DNA of 64,000 nt from Antilocapra americana (lineage: Eukaryota; Chordata; Mammalia; Artiodactyla; Antilocapridae). The translations under genes and the position numbers were made by a program. The DNA is taken from assembly GCA_007570785.1 (NCBI GenBank), contig ML660201.1:49260316-49324315 (forward strand), written 5' to 3'. The notes below the pieces were generated by a model. It was not told where the DNA came from. It searched no databases and saw nothing but the letters and a program-made list of their open reading frames with translations. Positions 18,966-32,100 of the stretch are shown here, piece after piece; the stretch's first letter is position 1; each line of letters opens with the position of its first letter.

Positions 18966-21900
18966 TTCGAGGGTATGCATTTACGTACCACATCTCGTCG
19001 GTCCTGTGACTTCTTATCAGCAGGTTCCTTCAGCGTCCAGACCCTTCCCCATCAAGGCTTGAAGAGTGGACACTCTGGACAGCAAATGCACAACAGAGTC
19101 TGCTCCTACAGCCTTACCGCTCAGTCCCCACCTCAGCCCTCAGTCATGATCCCTTACGACAGAGGCCGCCCCTCCTGGGGGTGTTCGTCAGCGGAGCATC
19201 TCAGCCCCAAACGCCAGGGTCCTCAGGAGAGTGGGCTAATTCTGTCCTCAAGCCGCACCACACTCACAGCTGTCGGACCTCGGTGGTCTTCCACCAGTGT
19301 CCCTGCCGGCTCCCCGGGTGCGCAGGCCATGCTGTGAAACCCGAGAGTCGGCGCCCTACTGGAGAGAGACAGGGAATGGGTCAAACGCTCAGGCACATTT
19401 ACATCAAGTGACCTTTAAAAGTCTGGCAGCACTTTTGAGCACTTCTGACTGTAAGGAAAAGTCACTTCTCCAAAATAATTTCTGCTCACAAAAGGGAGAC
19501 ATGAAGAACCATTATTATAGACTAATGTATCCAGATGAAAATGTCTCCAGTTTCGGTTCAGTTTTATTCTGGTTTTGGAGAACTGCACAAAGAGCAGAAC
19601 ATTTCAGAGTTATCCTCTTGAACCACTAAGTCCTGTTTCAAAAAAGCCTCTCCTGGCTGTTTTCTAGGGGCTGCACCGAAGCAGTCACCTTGGCATCTGT
19701 CCACCCTCCTCCAAGAAGCTGGAGAAAGAAAGGCCCACTCCTCCCCGCTCCCTTAGGGTACCATGGCGTTAGGACCAGGCAGGGACTCCAGAGAGCTTTA
19801 CTTACACTGCGAACACGCCGACTCCTAGCGCTAAAAAGTCAGGTAGGGAAGTATCTGTGTTTAGCCACTATCATAATAAAACCCTAAACGGGTATCTCTT
19901 TCGATCTTGGTCATTTATGGGATGTAGTTTTGAAAGCTCTAAACACTAGTTTTTTCCTCACTATGTAAACATACTAATTTTGGGGGAAAAAATAGGAAAA
20001 TAAAAGAACGGAGAATCTGTCTGACCTCTTTTTTCTGCTTCCTCACACGCACTGAAGCCACACCAGTGCAGTAATGTGTGAAGGCCATCACCTGAGAAGG
20101 GTCACATGGTAACAGGAAGGACAGCATCCCAATGAAAAATTCTAATTTGCTGGATTTTAAGCAGAATGTGAGCTCTTCTGAATTGCTGCAGAACCTTTCC
20201 AACCCTTCTGAGAGGGCCTGGGCAGTCTGCCCACCTCAGGATCCCTTGTCGACTGAGGCCATGAGAACCCACTCAGTAGGGCTGGGTGTGACCTCAGAAC
20301 TGTCCTGGGGTGGAAAGGCTGTGTTACCCACTGTGTTAGATTATAAGTTATTTTACATAAAAAAGTTGATTTACTTTATAGACAGAAAAGCTGGAGAAAA
20401 ATACCCATTTTCTACCCATCATCCAGCCTAAGAAAGAAAAAGAGTGAGCAGTTTAAAAAATCCCTTCTGCAAGGCACAAAGTGCGTCTACAAACATGAAA
20501 TCTGCCACCAGAACTCTGACCGGTCTCTTCAGGTGAATCTCGTGTCCTTTGGCCACTGCCCACCTGCACTGGATCCACCTTCATCAAATCTGTTAAAACC
20601 AGCCCTGGGCAGGTTCTAGGGACAGTTCTGGCCCCTGGACTTGATGGCTCTTAGATTCTAGAAGGGAACAGAAACAGTAATAGATACTAAATGACATCGT
20701 TACAGACTGCTGTCTTTTCTAAGAAGGAAATAAACAAGCCCAGTGACGGTGTGAGAGGGACAATGCATAACATCAAGTGGCTGAGGAGAAACGGGGCCTG
20801 AACTTTGAAGCAGAATGAACTAGCTACTGGAACTGCTGGAAGGTCCCTCCAGGCAGAGGCAACAGCAGTACAAAGGCCCGCAGGGAGAGGGAGCAGAGAG
20901 GAGGCCTGCGGCTGGACTGCGGAGGAGCGCGAAGGTGGGTGGCCTCAGAGCAGAAGGGGACCTTTTGGTCCCCTACAAAGGTCGGGTGAGGCCTTTGCAG
21001 CCACAGCAATGAGGTTGCATTTTCTTCAGAGAGCAGCCAAACCCCACCCGAGGGCCTTGACGTGGGGCCCTGTGTCACCCAGCTGACACTGGAAGATCGC
21101 TGGTGGCTGTGGAGGAGGGACCGAGGGGCTACAGATGGGGCAGGGGTCCACGAGAGACGGTGGTTGGCGTGGACACTGACGTGAGGAACCGCTGGGTCTG
21201 AGGTGTGTGTTGGAGGGGAGAGTTGCCAAGACTCGCTTACGGACAGGACGCACAGTTGCAAGGAGGAGAGGGATATAATGTCACACTTACTGGGTGGGTG
21301 CCGGTGGCATTTTCTGAGATGGAGAAAGCTGGCGTGGGACCAACCAGTCTACAGAGTGTAATAAATCAAGAGCCCTGGAAAAAGGAGAAAAAAAAAAAAA
21401 CACCTCTGCTAGATTGCATAAAGTTTGAGGCGACTATGAATCGGGGGAGTGTGTGGTAGGCAGTTGAACATTAGAATCTAAGCTTTGGGAAAGATCCAAT
21501 CTAGAGGTATAAAGATGCTATTCAAAGCCAGGGTTCTAAACGGCATCACCAGGGGCGAGTGTGCATGTGGAGAAGAGGGCTTAGGGCGGAAGGCTACAAA
21601 AACATCAGTGTTGCAGACACAGCCACAGCTTCTTTTCCATCCTTCTCACAGAGAGGGTGTCTGTGTCCCTCCCCGGGCATCTGAACGGGCTTTTGAGTGC
21701 TCCGACCAGTGAACCTGGTGGAAGGGACACCCTCTGACATCAGAGGCTCGCCACCTGGATTATTGGACCGACATTCGGGCTGCCCCAAGGCTGCAGAGCC
21801 ACCTGGAGGCGCTCAGCTAACAGAACCAGTGGCGCCCACCTTCCAGCCCCTCGTGCGTAGAGCCAGACCAACCTGGACCAGGGAGACCAGCCCCTGTCAG

Positions 21901-24240
21901 CTGAGAGACCCCCGCCAGCGCCCCCTGGGTCACAGGGTCACCCGGCTGAGCTCACGCTCAGCTGTGACTTCTGGCTCACAACACTGAGACTTTCCAGCAA
22001 CAGGAAAGCAGAACAAGCATAAAGCTGAGAGGAGACGTCAACAGCCGAGAGCGCGGAGTAAAGAACCCAGGAGGAGGTGCGCTCCCACAAGCTCAGACAG
22101 AAGGACATCTCCAGGTCTCCTAGACACGATTTACGACCGGTACTTCCTACTTTTCACCTCAGAGCCTACGCTTCAACACGACTGTCACGGGAGATCAATT
22201 TAGGACATCAAATGTAAGACGATATTTTAATGGATGACACTGTAGCTCTGTACAGCTAGAAGAATATGCAAAAGGCACGCCTCATTGAAGATGGTGAATG
22301 AAGAAAGGGGAACGCCTGGGCCTTGGGCTAAAACAGAGCGGAAGGGCGCAGTCATGCTCAGAATCCCCGGTTCAGGAGGTGCTGAGAGCGAACAGGCCGC
22401 CTGACCAGCTCAGCCAGGGCCAGGGCATGCGTGGTGGTGACTGCACGTGTCACGCGGCGCACTGACGGTCCTGCTCGCCGGTGAAGCCCCAGGCACGGAG
22501 CCTCCGCGTGACGTCCAGCGCAGAGGACGGGGGCTGGGCCTCGAGGAAGACCTTCCGCCTGTGGACTCACCTGGGCTTCCCGGCAGGCGTGCGTGACCTT
22601 AGGGCACCGCCGTATGGGTGAGAATCACAGAATGTGAGGGGACCAAGTTCAACGCTCTACTGGGGTCCACAGACAAACCAGAGCCCATGCTTTTCAACTC
22701 CAAGGCCAAGTGCCTGCTCTCATGCGCGCCTTATCCAAAATCAGTTTCACAGGATGCTCTGTAAATAAAATAAATTCCACAGACCATAAATTCTGGTGCT
22801 CCCGTGTTACACAGCCCCCTCTCTAGGAGTCACTTTTCGAACCTCTGACAAGCCCAAGAGTTGAGACAACTGTGACTTTAATCTGATGTCTGCAAACGGC
22901 TCTCACCTCAGATCCCTACTGTCAAAAAACAAACCCCAAAAAACAGTTATGAGCACCCAGGACTCGGGTTATTGCAAAACACCCTCTGGAGAATCTTCTG
23001 GCCCACAGACTGAGGAGCTGGGGCCCCGAGCTCAGGGCAGAGCCAGGCCCCCCTGCAAGAGGCGTCAGAGTGAGGACAAGTTCTTGGCAGTGGAGAAGCC
23101 CGACGCCCTGGAGGTGGAGGGAGCCTGCAGTCCGACAGAGGCAGGGATGCACCACAGGGCAGGGGTGTGCAGGCTCTCTGCTGACTCTCCCGGGAACCTC
23201 GCGGGCCAAGAAAACTGCATCGCCTGTAGGATCACAGCACACAGTCCCTCCCGGGCTGTGCTCCTCCGTCGGCACTTCCAGGTTGGCCATACAACCTGCT
23301 CTGACCAGTGAAATGTGAGCAGAAGGGGCTGTCACCTTCAGGTGGCAACGTCTCCCTTCCCTTCCTGCCGAGACAACTGGCTATGTTCCCGTGTGAAGCT
23401 GTTCCATCACCAGCTTCACATTCAGGCCCCAGAAGGCAGACGGCATGTCCCAGAGCGGCAGCAGACCGTTCAAGGATACACAGAAGCAGTGAGAAATAAG
23501 CGTCGTTTTTTTTTTTTTAAGTCCTTGTGATTTGGGGCCCCTGCGTTGCCTCAGCATAATCTGATCTTCCTGGATGGACACAGACCCTTTCCTTACTTTA
23601 CAGGGAGGAAGAAAGACCTAAAAGGTGAAAAGAGCAAAAGTATGTCAAAAGGACCCCCTTGGAGTTGAGCCATGTGGCCTTACCCAGGCACAAGCTGTGG
23701 GAGGCAATTTTGGGTAAATTCAACACCACTGAAATGACACACTTCACCAAAAGTCACAAGAAAATGAAAAAAGAAGGCACAGACTAGAAGATACATACAG
23801 TACACATCATCAGCAGAGAATTCCTCTACACACCAGGATTCCAGCCACTCTTTAAAGACAAGCAGCCTGACAGGAACGGCAGGAAGACCCAAAGGCACAG
23901 CACAGCAGACACCGGGCTCTCACCAGCTCTGAATCACGACTGGGACGGCTCCCCTCCTTCCAGGCTCCTTGGGCTCTCCCCGAGGGTGCTGACCCAGTGA
24001 CTTCTTTCTAATGCACAGAATACGGCACACGTGATGAGAGGACACTTCGGAGATGAGGTTGAAGAAGACTGACTGACTGGCTTGGATGAACCAAACTGCC
24101 AAGACAGAAGGCCTCTGTGGCAGAGAACATGATATTTTAAAGATAATAATGACCGTGCACTGCTCTGCATGATTCTTAAAATTCTGAAATAAAGAATATC
24201 CCTTTTGAAGACAAGGTACAGGAATGACACCAACATTAGT
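18966..24240. other. Intergenic, about 5.3 kb, no gene recognised
   Basis: Between the L1 and the inferred 3' end of SACM1L. Sections 20800-22600 are fairly GC-rich, and a poly-A run of 14 lies near 21392. Open frames of 60-170 codons occur on both strands, but none shows a recognisable domain, a good codon pattern or splice structure. I see no tRNA, snRNA, CpG-island promoter or pseudogene that I can name. Confidence 0.55.
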
Positions 24241-24244
24241 TAGA

Positions 24245-25980
24245 AAAGAATATGTTATTTTATTTTCACGTACAGATGAGACAGTACATGAATTTAGGAA
24301 TAAAATCACTGCAGGTTTCTGAAACATTGACATCTCAAGGTCTAACACACCAACATTAGCCCATTCACTGCAAAACAGCCACATTAGCAGTTCAGATTTG
24401 GTCTTTGTCGTGGTTGCTGAAATAACTTCTTAATGTGAAATGACCAGCAGCAGCTGACGATACATCACAGTAGACAGGAACCAAGTTTGGATATTTCCTC
24501 TTTGGAACAAATGATGCTTATTTACAAAGTAAGAGTAGGCAGTTCTAATTACTTACCCTATTGTGAGTGTTAACAACTGACTTTAAGCTAGACGGTTTTC
24601 CAGCTATTATTTCCTTTAGAGTTTCTAAAAGCAACAACTCTTATTAATGTTTATAAACGATAATGTTGGGGAAAAGGTAATATTAAAATCAAGGCGCTTT
24701 TTAGAGATATTTAAGGACAAGAAAAGGTAATACCATTGGAAAAAAAAAACTATACATATTTTCAAGCACAACACAAATATATTGCATATTTAATCGAACT
24801 ATTTTAAAATAGTGGCAATTACACTACCTTACTTTCTAGTTTTTAAACCTCATAATTACAATTTCAATATACAGTTTGACTTATAATTAGAACTATGCAT
24901 GGCTTCTAAAGCATATTTTTCAGGTTTATTTCTGCACATAAATTAAAGTTGAAAGTTGGTCCTTGATTTGGAGAATGCTAACTACCTGGAAGCACTAAAT
25001 TTCAGACACACTTATTGATAGCTAACAGAAATAATTACAGAGTGAAAAGTGTCAACACTACCGTGCGTGGAAAAGCAGCTGCTGCCTCCAAGTGCAACAT
25101 GGAATTCGGCATGAGACGCCCTCAGCGACCTGCTTGTCTCGAAGACAGACCCCGGGACATCACGAGGGCCAGGAGGGAGGAGCTGCCCCACGCGGGTGCT
25201 CCCCACACTGCGCGGGTGCTCCCCACACTGGGGCAATCCCGAAGACTGAGGCGGCTTTGGACCTCTAGCATGAGGAAGAGACTTTACATTCGCTGATTTC
25301 ATTTACACCGTTTAAAAAAGATAGAGTCTATCTGAACTTTGTCATTACACTTAAACTGCACAGTTCAAGCTGACTGAACTCATAAGGCAGCCCAACTAGA
25401 ACTCGGGAGGAACACCAGACCCTGGTCCCCTCTTTCCTACTGTGTAGTCATGGACGATTTCGTCCAACTGTCTGATCTGTGTAGGAGATTTGCATGTTAT
25501 GAACAGAGTAGAGTTATTATTAGCTTATTGTTAAGCTGTTAAGAAAAGTCCAAAGGTATATGGAAAAGTAAGCCCGCTAATAGCAACTGCTTCTACAGTG
25601 ACAATAAACTGAGCTAGAAAAATAATTTTACTGTGTCAAATGAGGGAAGAAGCTAGATTTTTTTAAAATATATTACTCATTCTGAAATGGCTGATTACAC
25701 TGATGATGTATAGGTTCCTTCCATTCTGTGAGTTGAATTCAGGTTACATTTTAATTATAGACTAGCTTCAAATTATAAGTACAACTATCCCAACAGTAAA
25801 GAGATCATCAAGGCAGTGACACCAGATCAACTCTGAGTCACCACCCCACACCGAGCACAAGGTGTGCCCCTGGATAAACGATTTACAAAGACCTTGGCTG
25901 CCGTGGAAAGCGGGTCAGTAAAGACTCCAGTTCTGCATGATGGAATCTTCCAGGCCAAGCCGCTTTCCACAGACACAAAT
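24245..25980 (-). other. SACM1L: SACM1L 3'UTR (inferred)
   Basis: Mostly AT-rich unique sequence directly after the stop codon, with no repeat recognised, as is common for a long 3'UTR. A small GC-rich part near 25080-25260 includes a 20-bp direct duplication (about 25192-25230). The end point depends on which AATAAA is used. Confidence 0.45.
24259..24264 (-). terminator. SACM1L: Candidate poly(A) signal of SACM1L
   Basis: TTTATT on the + strand is AATAAA on the minus strand, about 1.72 kb after the stop codon. The size fits a long 3'UTR. An alternative AATAAA lies at 24925-24930 and would give a 3'UTR of about 1.05 kb. Without transcript data the choice is open. Confidence 0.35.
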
Positions 25981-26117
25981 TCAGTCTATCTTTTCTTTTT
26001 GGACCAATCTGGGAGCATCAACAAAGTCTTTGCCATTGTAAAGAATAATAAAAAATGTTCCAATGCTTGCGACTCCCCAGAAGAGCACATAGGCCAGTGT
26101 TTCTGTCCAGGTGTCAC
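25981..26117 (-). CDS. SACM1L: SACM1L exon 20 (second TM, KEKID C-terminus, stop)
   Basis: The acceptor AAATCAACAG is followed by GT GAC ACC TGG. It encodes [20 protein letters not shown], then [20 protein letters not shown], then KEKID and TGA (25983-25981). It contains the second membrane segment and a short cytosolic tail. Lysines at -3 and -5 from the end form a KXKXX retrieval motif. Confidence 0.96.
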
Positions 26118-29100
26118 CTGTTGATTTAAAAAAAACAAAGCTGATAAATAAGAAGTCATTTCATTGGCACTAGTTCCAGCTTTCAGCTGTTTAGCAAATC
26201 TTGACAGCATGAAAGTCTACAAACACATCCAAAGGAACATAAGAACCTCTCAGTTAAGGTTTGCACAGTGGTTCTCTAACTCCGGCTGGCTTGAGAATCT
26301 TCTTCAGGGCTGGAGCAGGGCCCCAGAAGCGGCATTTCTCACAAATTCCTAGATGACGCTGATGCTGCTGGTCAAGAGACCACGTGTGAGAGCCACTTCA
26401 CTACACGTCCCTGGTGACTCGGACATTAAAGAATCGCCCTGCAGTGCAGGAGGGCTGGGTTCGATCCCTGGGTCGGGAAGCTCTCCCAGAGAAGGGAATG
26501 GCAACGCACTCCAGTATTTTTGAGCTTCCCTTGTGGCTCAGCTGGTAAAGAATCTGCCTGCAATGTGGGAGACCTGGGTTCGGTTCCTGGGTTGGGAAGA
26601 TCCCCTGGAGACGGGCAAGGCTACCCACTTCAGTATTTCTGGACTGGAGAATTCCATGCACTGTACCATCCATGGGGTTGCAAAGAGTCGGACATGACTG
26701 AGCAACTTTCACTAAAAACCAAAGTAGGGGCTAGAAATCAAACACTATCATATCTAAACACCATAAAGATCATTATGTTACAGCAACTAACTGACATCAG
26801 AGATTACTATCCACACCATCCAGTCCGTCTTCACTTGTACAACATGCACATTCATACAGCTGCTAATTTTGTACAGCTGCTAATTCTGACAGCTCTGGGT
26901 TTTAAAGCTCTTTCTGGATAAAGAGAAAGGCGGTTCCTCTGCAAGTCCACCCTGGGTTGCTCCCCAAAGGGACGGTCCATTTGTTCCGGCTGAGTCTCGG
27001 TCCTGACGTCCTGCCTTTGCAGATGTTCTACAGGGAAATGTGCGTGTGTAAAAAGACCAAGATCACAAAGCTAACTCAACAGTGGAGCGGCTCCCAGAAA
27101 AGGCGTCCGCTGTGCAGTGTGTGAAAGAAAGACGTCAGAGGATCGGGGCATGGACTAAGCCGTGAGCAACATAGTCGACGGGCCCTCCAACTCCTTCCTG
27201 CCCCGAACATGACACCGGCCCCCGTCACGGCACACAGCGACACGGCCTGCCCTCGGGAGCCCCGGCCCGTTCTTGTACTGAGAGTTCTCACATTTTCAAA
27301 CAGCTGCAAAAACAGTGTGCAAGAGAGACCATGTGTAGCTTGCAGAATCTAAAATACTTCTTGTCTGGCTCTTTTTGGAAAATGCGCTAACCTCCGCCCC
27401 AGAGGAACAGGAAGGCAGCTCCTTCCTGTGTCCTGACCACCTTCACTGCTGAACACTTGGGGACTGCAGAGACAAACAGGTTCTGAGCCGCCCTGGAGAA
27501 GGTGGCAGAATTAGTGTGTGTGGGTGGGGGGACAGGAGGCCTTAATTCAGGAAACTTTTGCTGAGGGCTTCCTGTATCCAGTATTCTTGCCTGGGAAATC
27601 TTATGGACAGAGGACTCTGGTGGGCTATAGTCCATGGGGTTGCAAAGAGTTGGACATGGCTGAGGCAACTCAGCATGCACGCCCTGTATCCTAGGCACAG
27701 GAGGTGAAACAGTAAGACGGGTCTCTGCCTTCCAAACGCTGCACTAAGATGAGCAAGGATGCAAAGCGTGACTACCAAACTAGAAACTACCAAACTAGAA
27801 ACGCACACTGGGCGCCAGGACTCCACAGAGCAGAGCGCCTCTGAAGAAGGGAGGAAAGTGCTCTTGAGGGAGGGGCACACCACGATGTGGAAACCAGAAG
27901 GGGGAGCTGAGGTCTGCGCAGGCAAGAACAAAGGGACACTCATGAGAGGGGAGCCTGTCAGCCCAGCAATTTCAGGACGGAGGCTGAGCCCAGAGGTGCC
28001 CCTGCCGAGCGCCTGAGGCTGCACCTCCAGGCAAAACACAGGCGTCACAGACTCCTTCTCAGAGCACTGGATATTACTAAATAAGCAGCTAAGTAACTTA
28101 ACCCCATTAACTTAGTGACACAGGGGAATATTGAGAGGAAAAAGAAAACCAGTAACACCCTTGTTTGTTAGCTCAGGTTCCTAGGCAATGTTTCCATTTA
28201 AATTTAGTAAGTAGCGTATTACTCTATAATAACGCTGACTTGCCCAACAATGGGAGGTTGGCCACATAAACTACACACCCGTCAACAGAACACTCTACAG
28301 CCATTCAAAGTGAAAGACACAGGGAAATATTTATACTGCTCAGTGAGAAAAACAGTTCAAGTTTATAGGGTCTGCCTTTTGGGAAAAAACGGTAATTAGC
28401 TTATCTCTGTAATTAGCTTATCTCTGAAAGGCAAGGAGACAACATTTTCTTTTTGGTCTAACTGTATTTTCTGTAATTATTATGTATTACTTGGAGAACA
28501 AGAAAAAAAATTTTTAAAAGCTTAAGCGGGAAAAAAACACGCTATCAAGCTACTGAGTGTACGTTTTCCTTCCTGTCACATCTGAGGACTCACCTCACCT
28601 GCTCCCTTTACTCAGTCAGTTTAACAGGGACACACCATGCACTGAGCAGGCGCAAACTTAAGATGTTGTACAGGGAAGTTCAACCTTCTAAAAGATGACC
28701 GCAAGAACGTGAGATGAGTGCAGACTTACCAGCCATCAGCAAACAGATAATGCACATGGAAAAGGCGACGACCATGATAATGGGCAACTGGGAAAGGAGA
28801 GAGAGAGAGCGCCATGTAAGATGCTGATCAACGGTCGTAAAGTCCGCTGCCTGTAAAGTCCGCTGCCTGACTTCCGAGAGACAACAGAACACTTCTGCCT
28901 CTAATATGCAAAATGCCTTTCTTTCAGCAAATCATCATTAGAGTTTTGATTGTAACTGCCCAGATCTTCAAACAAGTTAAAAGAAGATCTGAAGATAGCG
29001 GAGGGAGGTCACCCAGATGTGCATGCAGACTCTAAGCCCCCCACACCAGGACACCTTGCCCACTGGCATGAAACCCCAGAGAGGCTCTTGCAAACTCTGC

Positions 29101-32100
29101 TGAACAGGTCAAAAACCAGAGACGTGTCAAAAACACACACTGACTTCCATATCAGAAGTTTGCCTCCAGCAATCCCTGAACCTTGGGGGGAGCAGAGTCT
29201 CCCTGAAACAAAAGACCCTCACACCTGCTCTGCATCTGTGTTCTCACCTAAACAGCATCTGCAGTCGGACATCTAGGTGCTTCCACGTCTTCGCTATCGT
29301 AAACAGTGCTGAAGTGAACACTGGGGTGCATGTCTTTTAGAACTGTGGTTTTCTCAGGGTATATGCCCAATAGTGGGGTTGCTGGTAGAAGTATTCCTAG
29401 TTTTTTTTTTTTTTTTAAGGATACCATACTTTTCTCCATAATGGCTATGCAGTTAACATTCCTACCAAGAGTGAAGGAGGGTTCCCTTTCCTCCACATCC
29501 TCTCCAGCATTTATTGTTTATAGATTTTTTTTTAATGTGGTACATAGATAAAATGGAGTATTACTCAGCCATAAAAAAAGAACAAATCTGACTCAGTTCT
29601 AGTGAGGTGGATGAACCCAGGGCCTGTTCTACAGAGTGAAGTCAGAAAGAGAAAAACAAATACTGTGTGTTAACCCACGGGGTACTGTGAACCTGTGTGC
29701 AGGGCAGGAAAAGGCCGTGAGCACGCAGCCGGGGAGGGAGGGAGTGGGGCGAGTGCGCAGAGCAGCACTGACGGGCACACACCACAGCGTGTCGGGTGGG
29801 GAGCTGGTGACGAGCTGCGGCGACCGGGGAGCCCAGCTTGGCTCTGTGACGACCTGCAGGGGCAGGACGCAGGGAGGGGAGGGGGCACGGCAGAGGGGGC
29901 TCTGTGTATAATTATGGCCTTTTCACGCTGCTGTGCAGCAGAAACCAAGACAACACTGTAAAAATTAAAAACCAAAACCAAAGGATCTGCAAAAGACACT
30001 CAAGTTTGAAAGAAGACAACATTCCAAAGCTACCTCACTCTCCTCCCTGATCTGCTCCTTGGGGCAACTTAAGTATTTATATTCCATTTAGAACAACACA
30101 TGTTTTATGTCAAGGGAGTTGCACCATCTGTACCTTCAGTCACAATGCTATTAACAACTTTAAAAACATAAAGGTTTCTTACAGCCAGGAATTTCAGATC
30201 TCTTGGAACACTTAAAGGACTATGAGATTCTAATTCATCCACTGAATAGTTCCCAAGAAATAAGTCTATGGAATCCTAGAATAGAAAAAAAGGAAAATAA
30301 TAACTCCCAAATTAGTACAAAGATACAGCCCCCAAATAACCACAAATTAGCATCAGAAAACAAACTTACTTGTCTAAATCCATCAGAAAAGTTGTTCTTG
30401 TAATACCGTATTAATGAGTTCCAGCCATCCATTATAAGTCCCAACTGAGTTCTCTTCCCAGTTCTGGTTAAATAAGAGGTTAAGTTTTGAGTTACAGATT
30501 TGCATATTAAATTCTCATACTGTTTATAGCCAATAAGTATGTGGTATGGAGATACGTAAATTATAAAGATTAAAAACAAAATTCCTGAATATATAAAGGA
30601 GGCATCTCACAAAAGAAACCAGTACCGAGTCCAATAAATGTGCATCCTCTTTCGAAAGTATTACCACAGTAGACACACAGAGGAAATATGCTCAGTTCCA
30701 CTTGCAAAAACAAGAAATAAGAAGAGAGACACATAGCCCAGCTTAAGTGGTATAAAGTAAACAGACTAGAAACCTTATCTTGCTCCCAAGGAATCCACAG
30801 AGCAGAAAAAGACCCAATCTCATTTGTAACAAATGCAAAACATTCCAACCTCCCACTACCCAGTACGGTCCTTGAAACCAGCCCCAGCATCACGCAGGCA
30901 CAGCCTCAGGCCCCTCCCCAGGCCTGCTAATGGGCTGGGGTGAGGTGCACAGCAGGCGGGTGCGAGGAGCTGAGGCGCCGTGGGGCTCGCCCCCCTGTGC
31001 ACCAGAACCACCCAGGGCCTCCTCCCCGCCGAGCCCCCGGACAGGCTGCGATGAGGCCCAGGCGCCAGGGGTGCTCCTGTGTAAAAGCTGCCCGTGCAAT
31101 CCACCATGCACTGGAACTGGGCCCCCGGACTGGAGCGCGACTTCAGCGCATGGCTTGCCTGGTAAAGTCCGTCTTCAAGGCACCAGTGCCCGCGTACTGT
31201 TTGGCACAAGCATTTGCATTGTCAGCCCAGGCTGCGGGAGAAAAAAAGGAAAAAGCAGTTAGTAATCACTGCCAACCAATGCTCTAAATCCATAATATTT
31301 ATTTCAAAATCTGAATGACCGTGCCTCTGTTCAAGAAACGACCTACCATTTTTGTAAATCTTCTCAAATTCATCTTGTTCTTCAAGCTTTTGTCCCACAT
31401 GCAAAACTCCCAGTCTCTGGAATAAGGATCATACACATGTTCACACGTTACAGATTTCAGCACATGTGATTTAGGAAGAAAAAGCAGTGTCTCCAGAGTC
31501 TCACACGGTCGCTGGCTGCAGGCAGGAGACGCTGTGTTCGCAGGGACCACAGCCCTCTCCTGCTCGGCCGGCTGCAAAGCCTCTCTCTGGGCTCCCGTCT
31601 GCCCACAGCCCCTCTCCCCCAAGCCCCAGACCACAGCACCAGTGGCAGGCCTGAGTAAACCCAGAGACGGGGCACAGGGAGAGGCGGGGGTACGCAGTCA
31701 GCGCTTCCGCCTTCCCTGCCGCCCCCCCCACCTCCCACCACCCAGACCCTCTACCTGCTGCACAATTCACCACCCAGACTGCTGTCTCCACACCATACCC
31801 CAAACCCATGGGCCCTTGGAGAACTGGAAAATGCCAGAAGCACAGCCCTCTGCATATCATCTCACAGGACTCCGCGCAGCCCGAGTCTCTCCATGGGATC
31901 GATCCCCTTTGATCTTCGTCTCGGACCCGCAACCCTCTTAGAACCACCACCTCACTGCCCGCCTCTGAGGACCCCTCCCTCAGTCCCCCAGTGGCCGGCT
32001 GGAAGGGGACAGGCTCAGCTGGAGGCCCCACTTCAGCAGACCCTGAGGCTGGAGAGGCTCCTGCCCGAAGCCCCTCTGCAGGTTGCTGAGCTTTTCTAGG

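Larger units (their letters stand above)
26118..28729 (-). other. SACM1L intron 19
   Basis: GT-AG intron of 2.6 kb with two SINE insertions (26401-26716, 27565-27685). It also has a small direct duplication CTACCAAACTAGAAA at about 27771-27801 and another, GTAATTAGCTTATCTCT, at 28391-28425. The rest is unique, with no RNA gene recognised. Confidence 0.8.

Noticed and set aside
25864..26124. 86-codon plus-strand open frame
   Set aside because: Complement of SACM1L exon 20, whose minus-strand reading matches Sac1 to the stop codon.
26401..26640. tRNA genes at the TGGCTCAGCTGGTAAAGAATC-type boxes
   Set aside because: These are the tRNA-Glu-derived heads of Bov-tA SINEs, fused to Bov-A bodies and without intact cloverleaf pairing.
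28388..28870. Short direct repeats as a CRISPR-like array
   Set aside because: Only two copies each, no regular spacers, and the DNA is mammalian.
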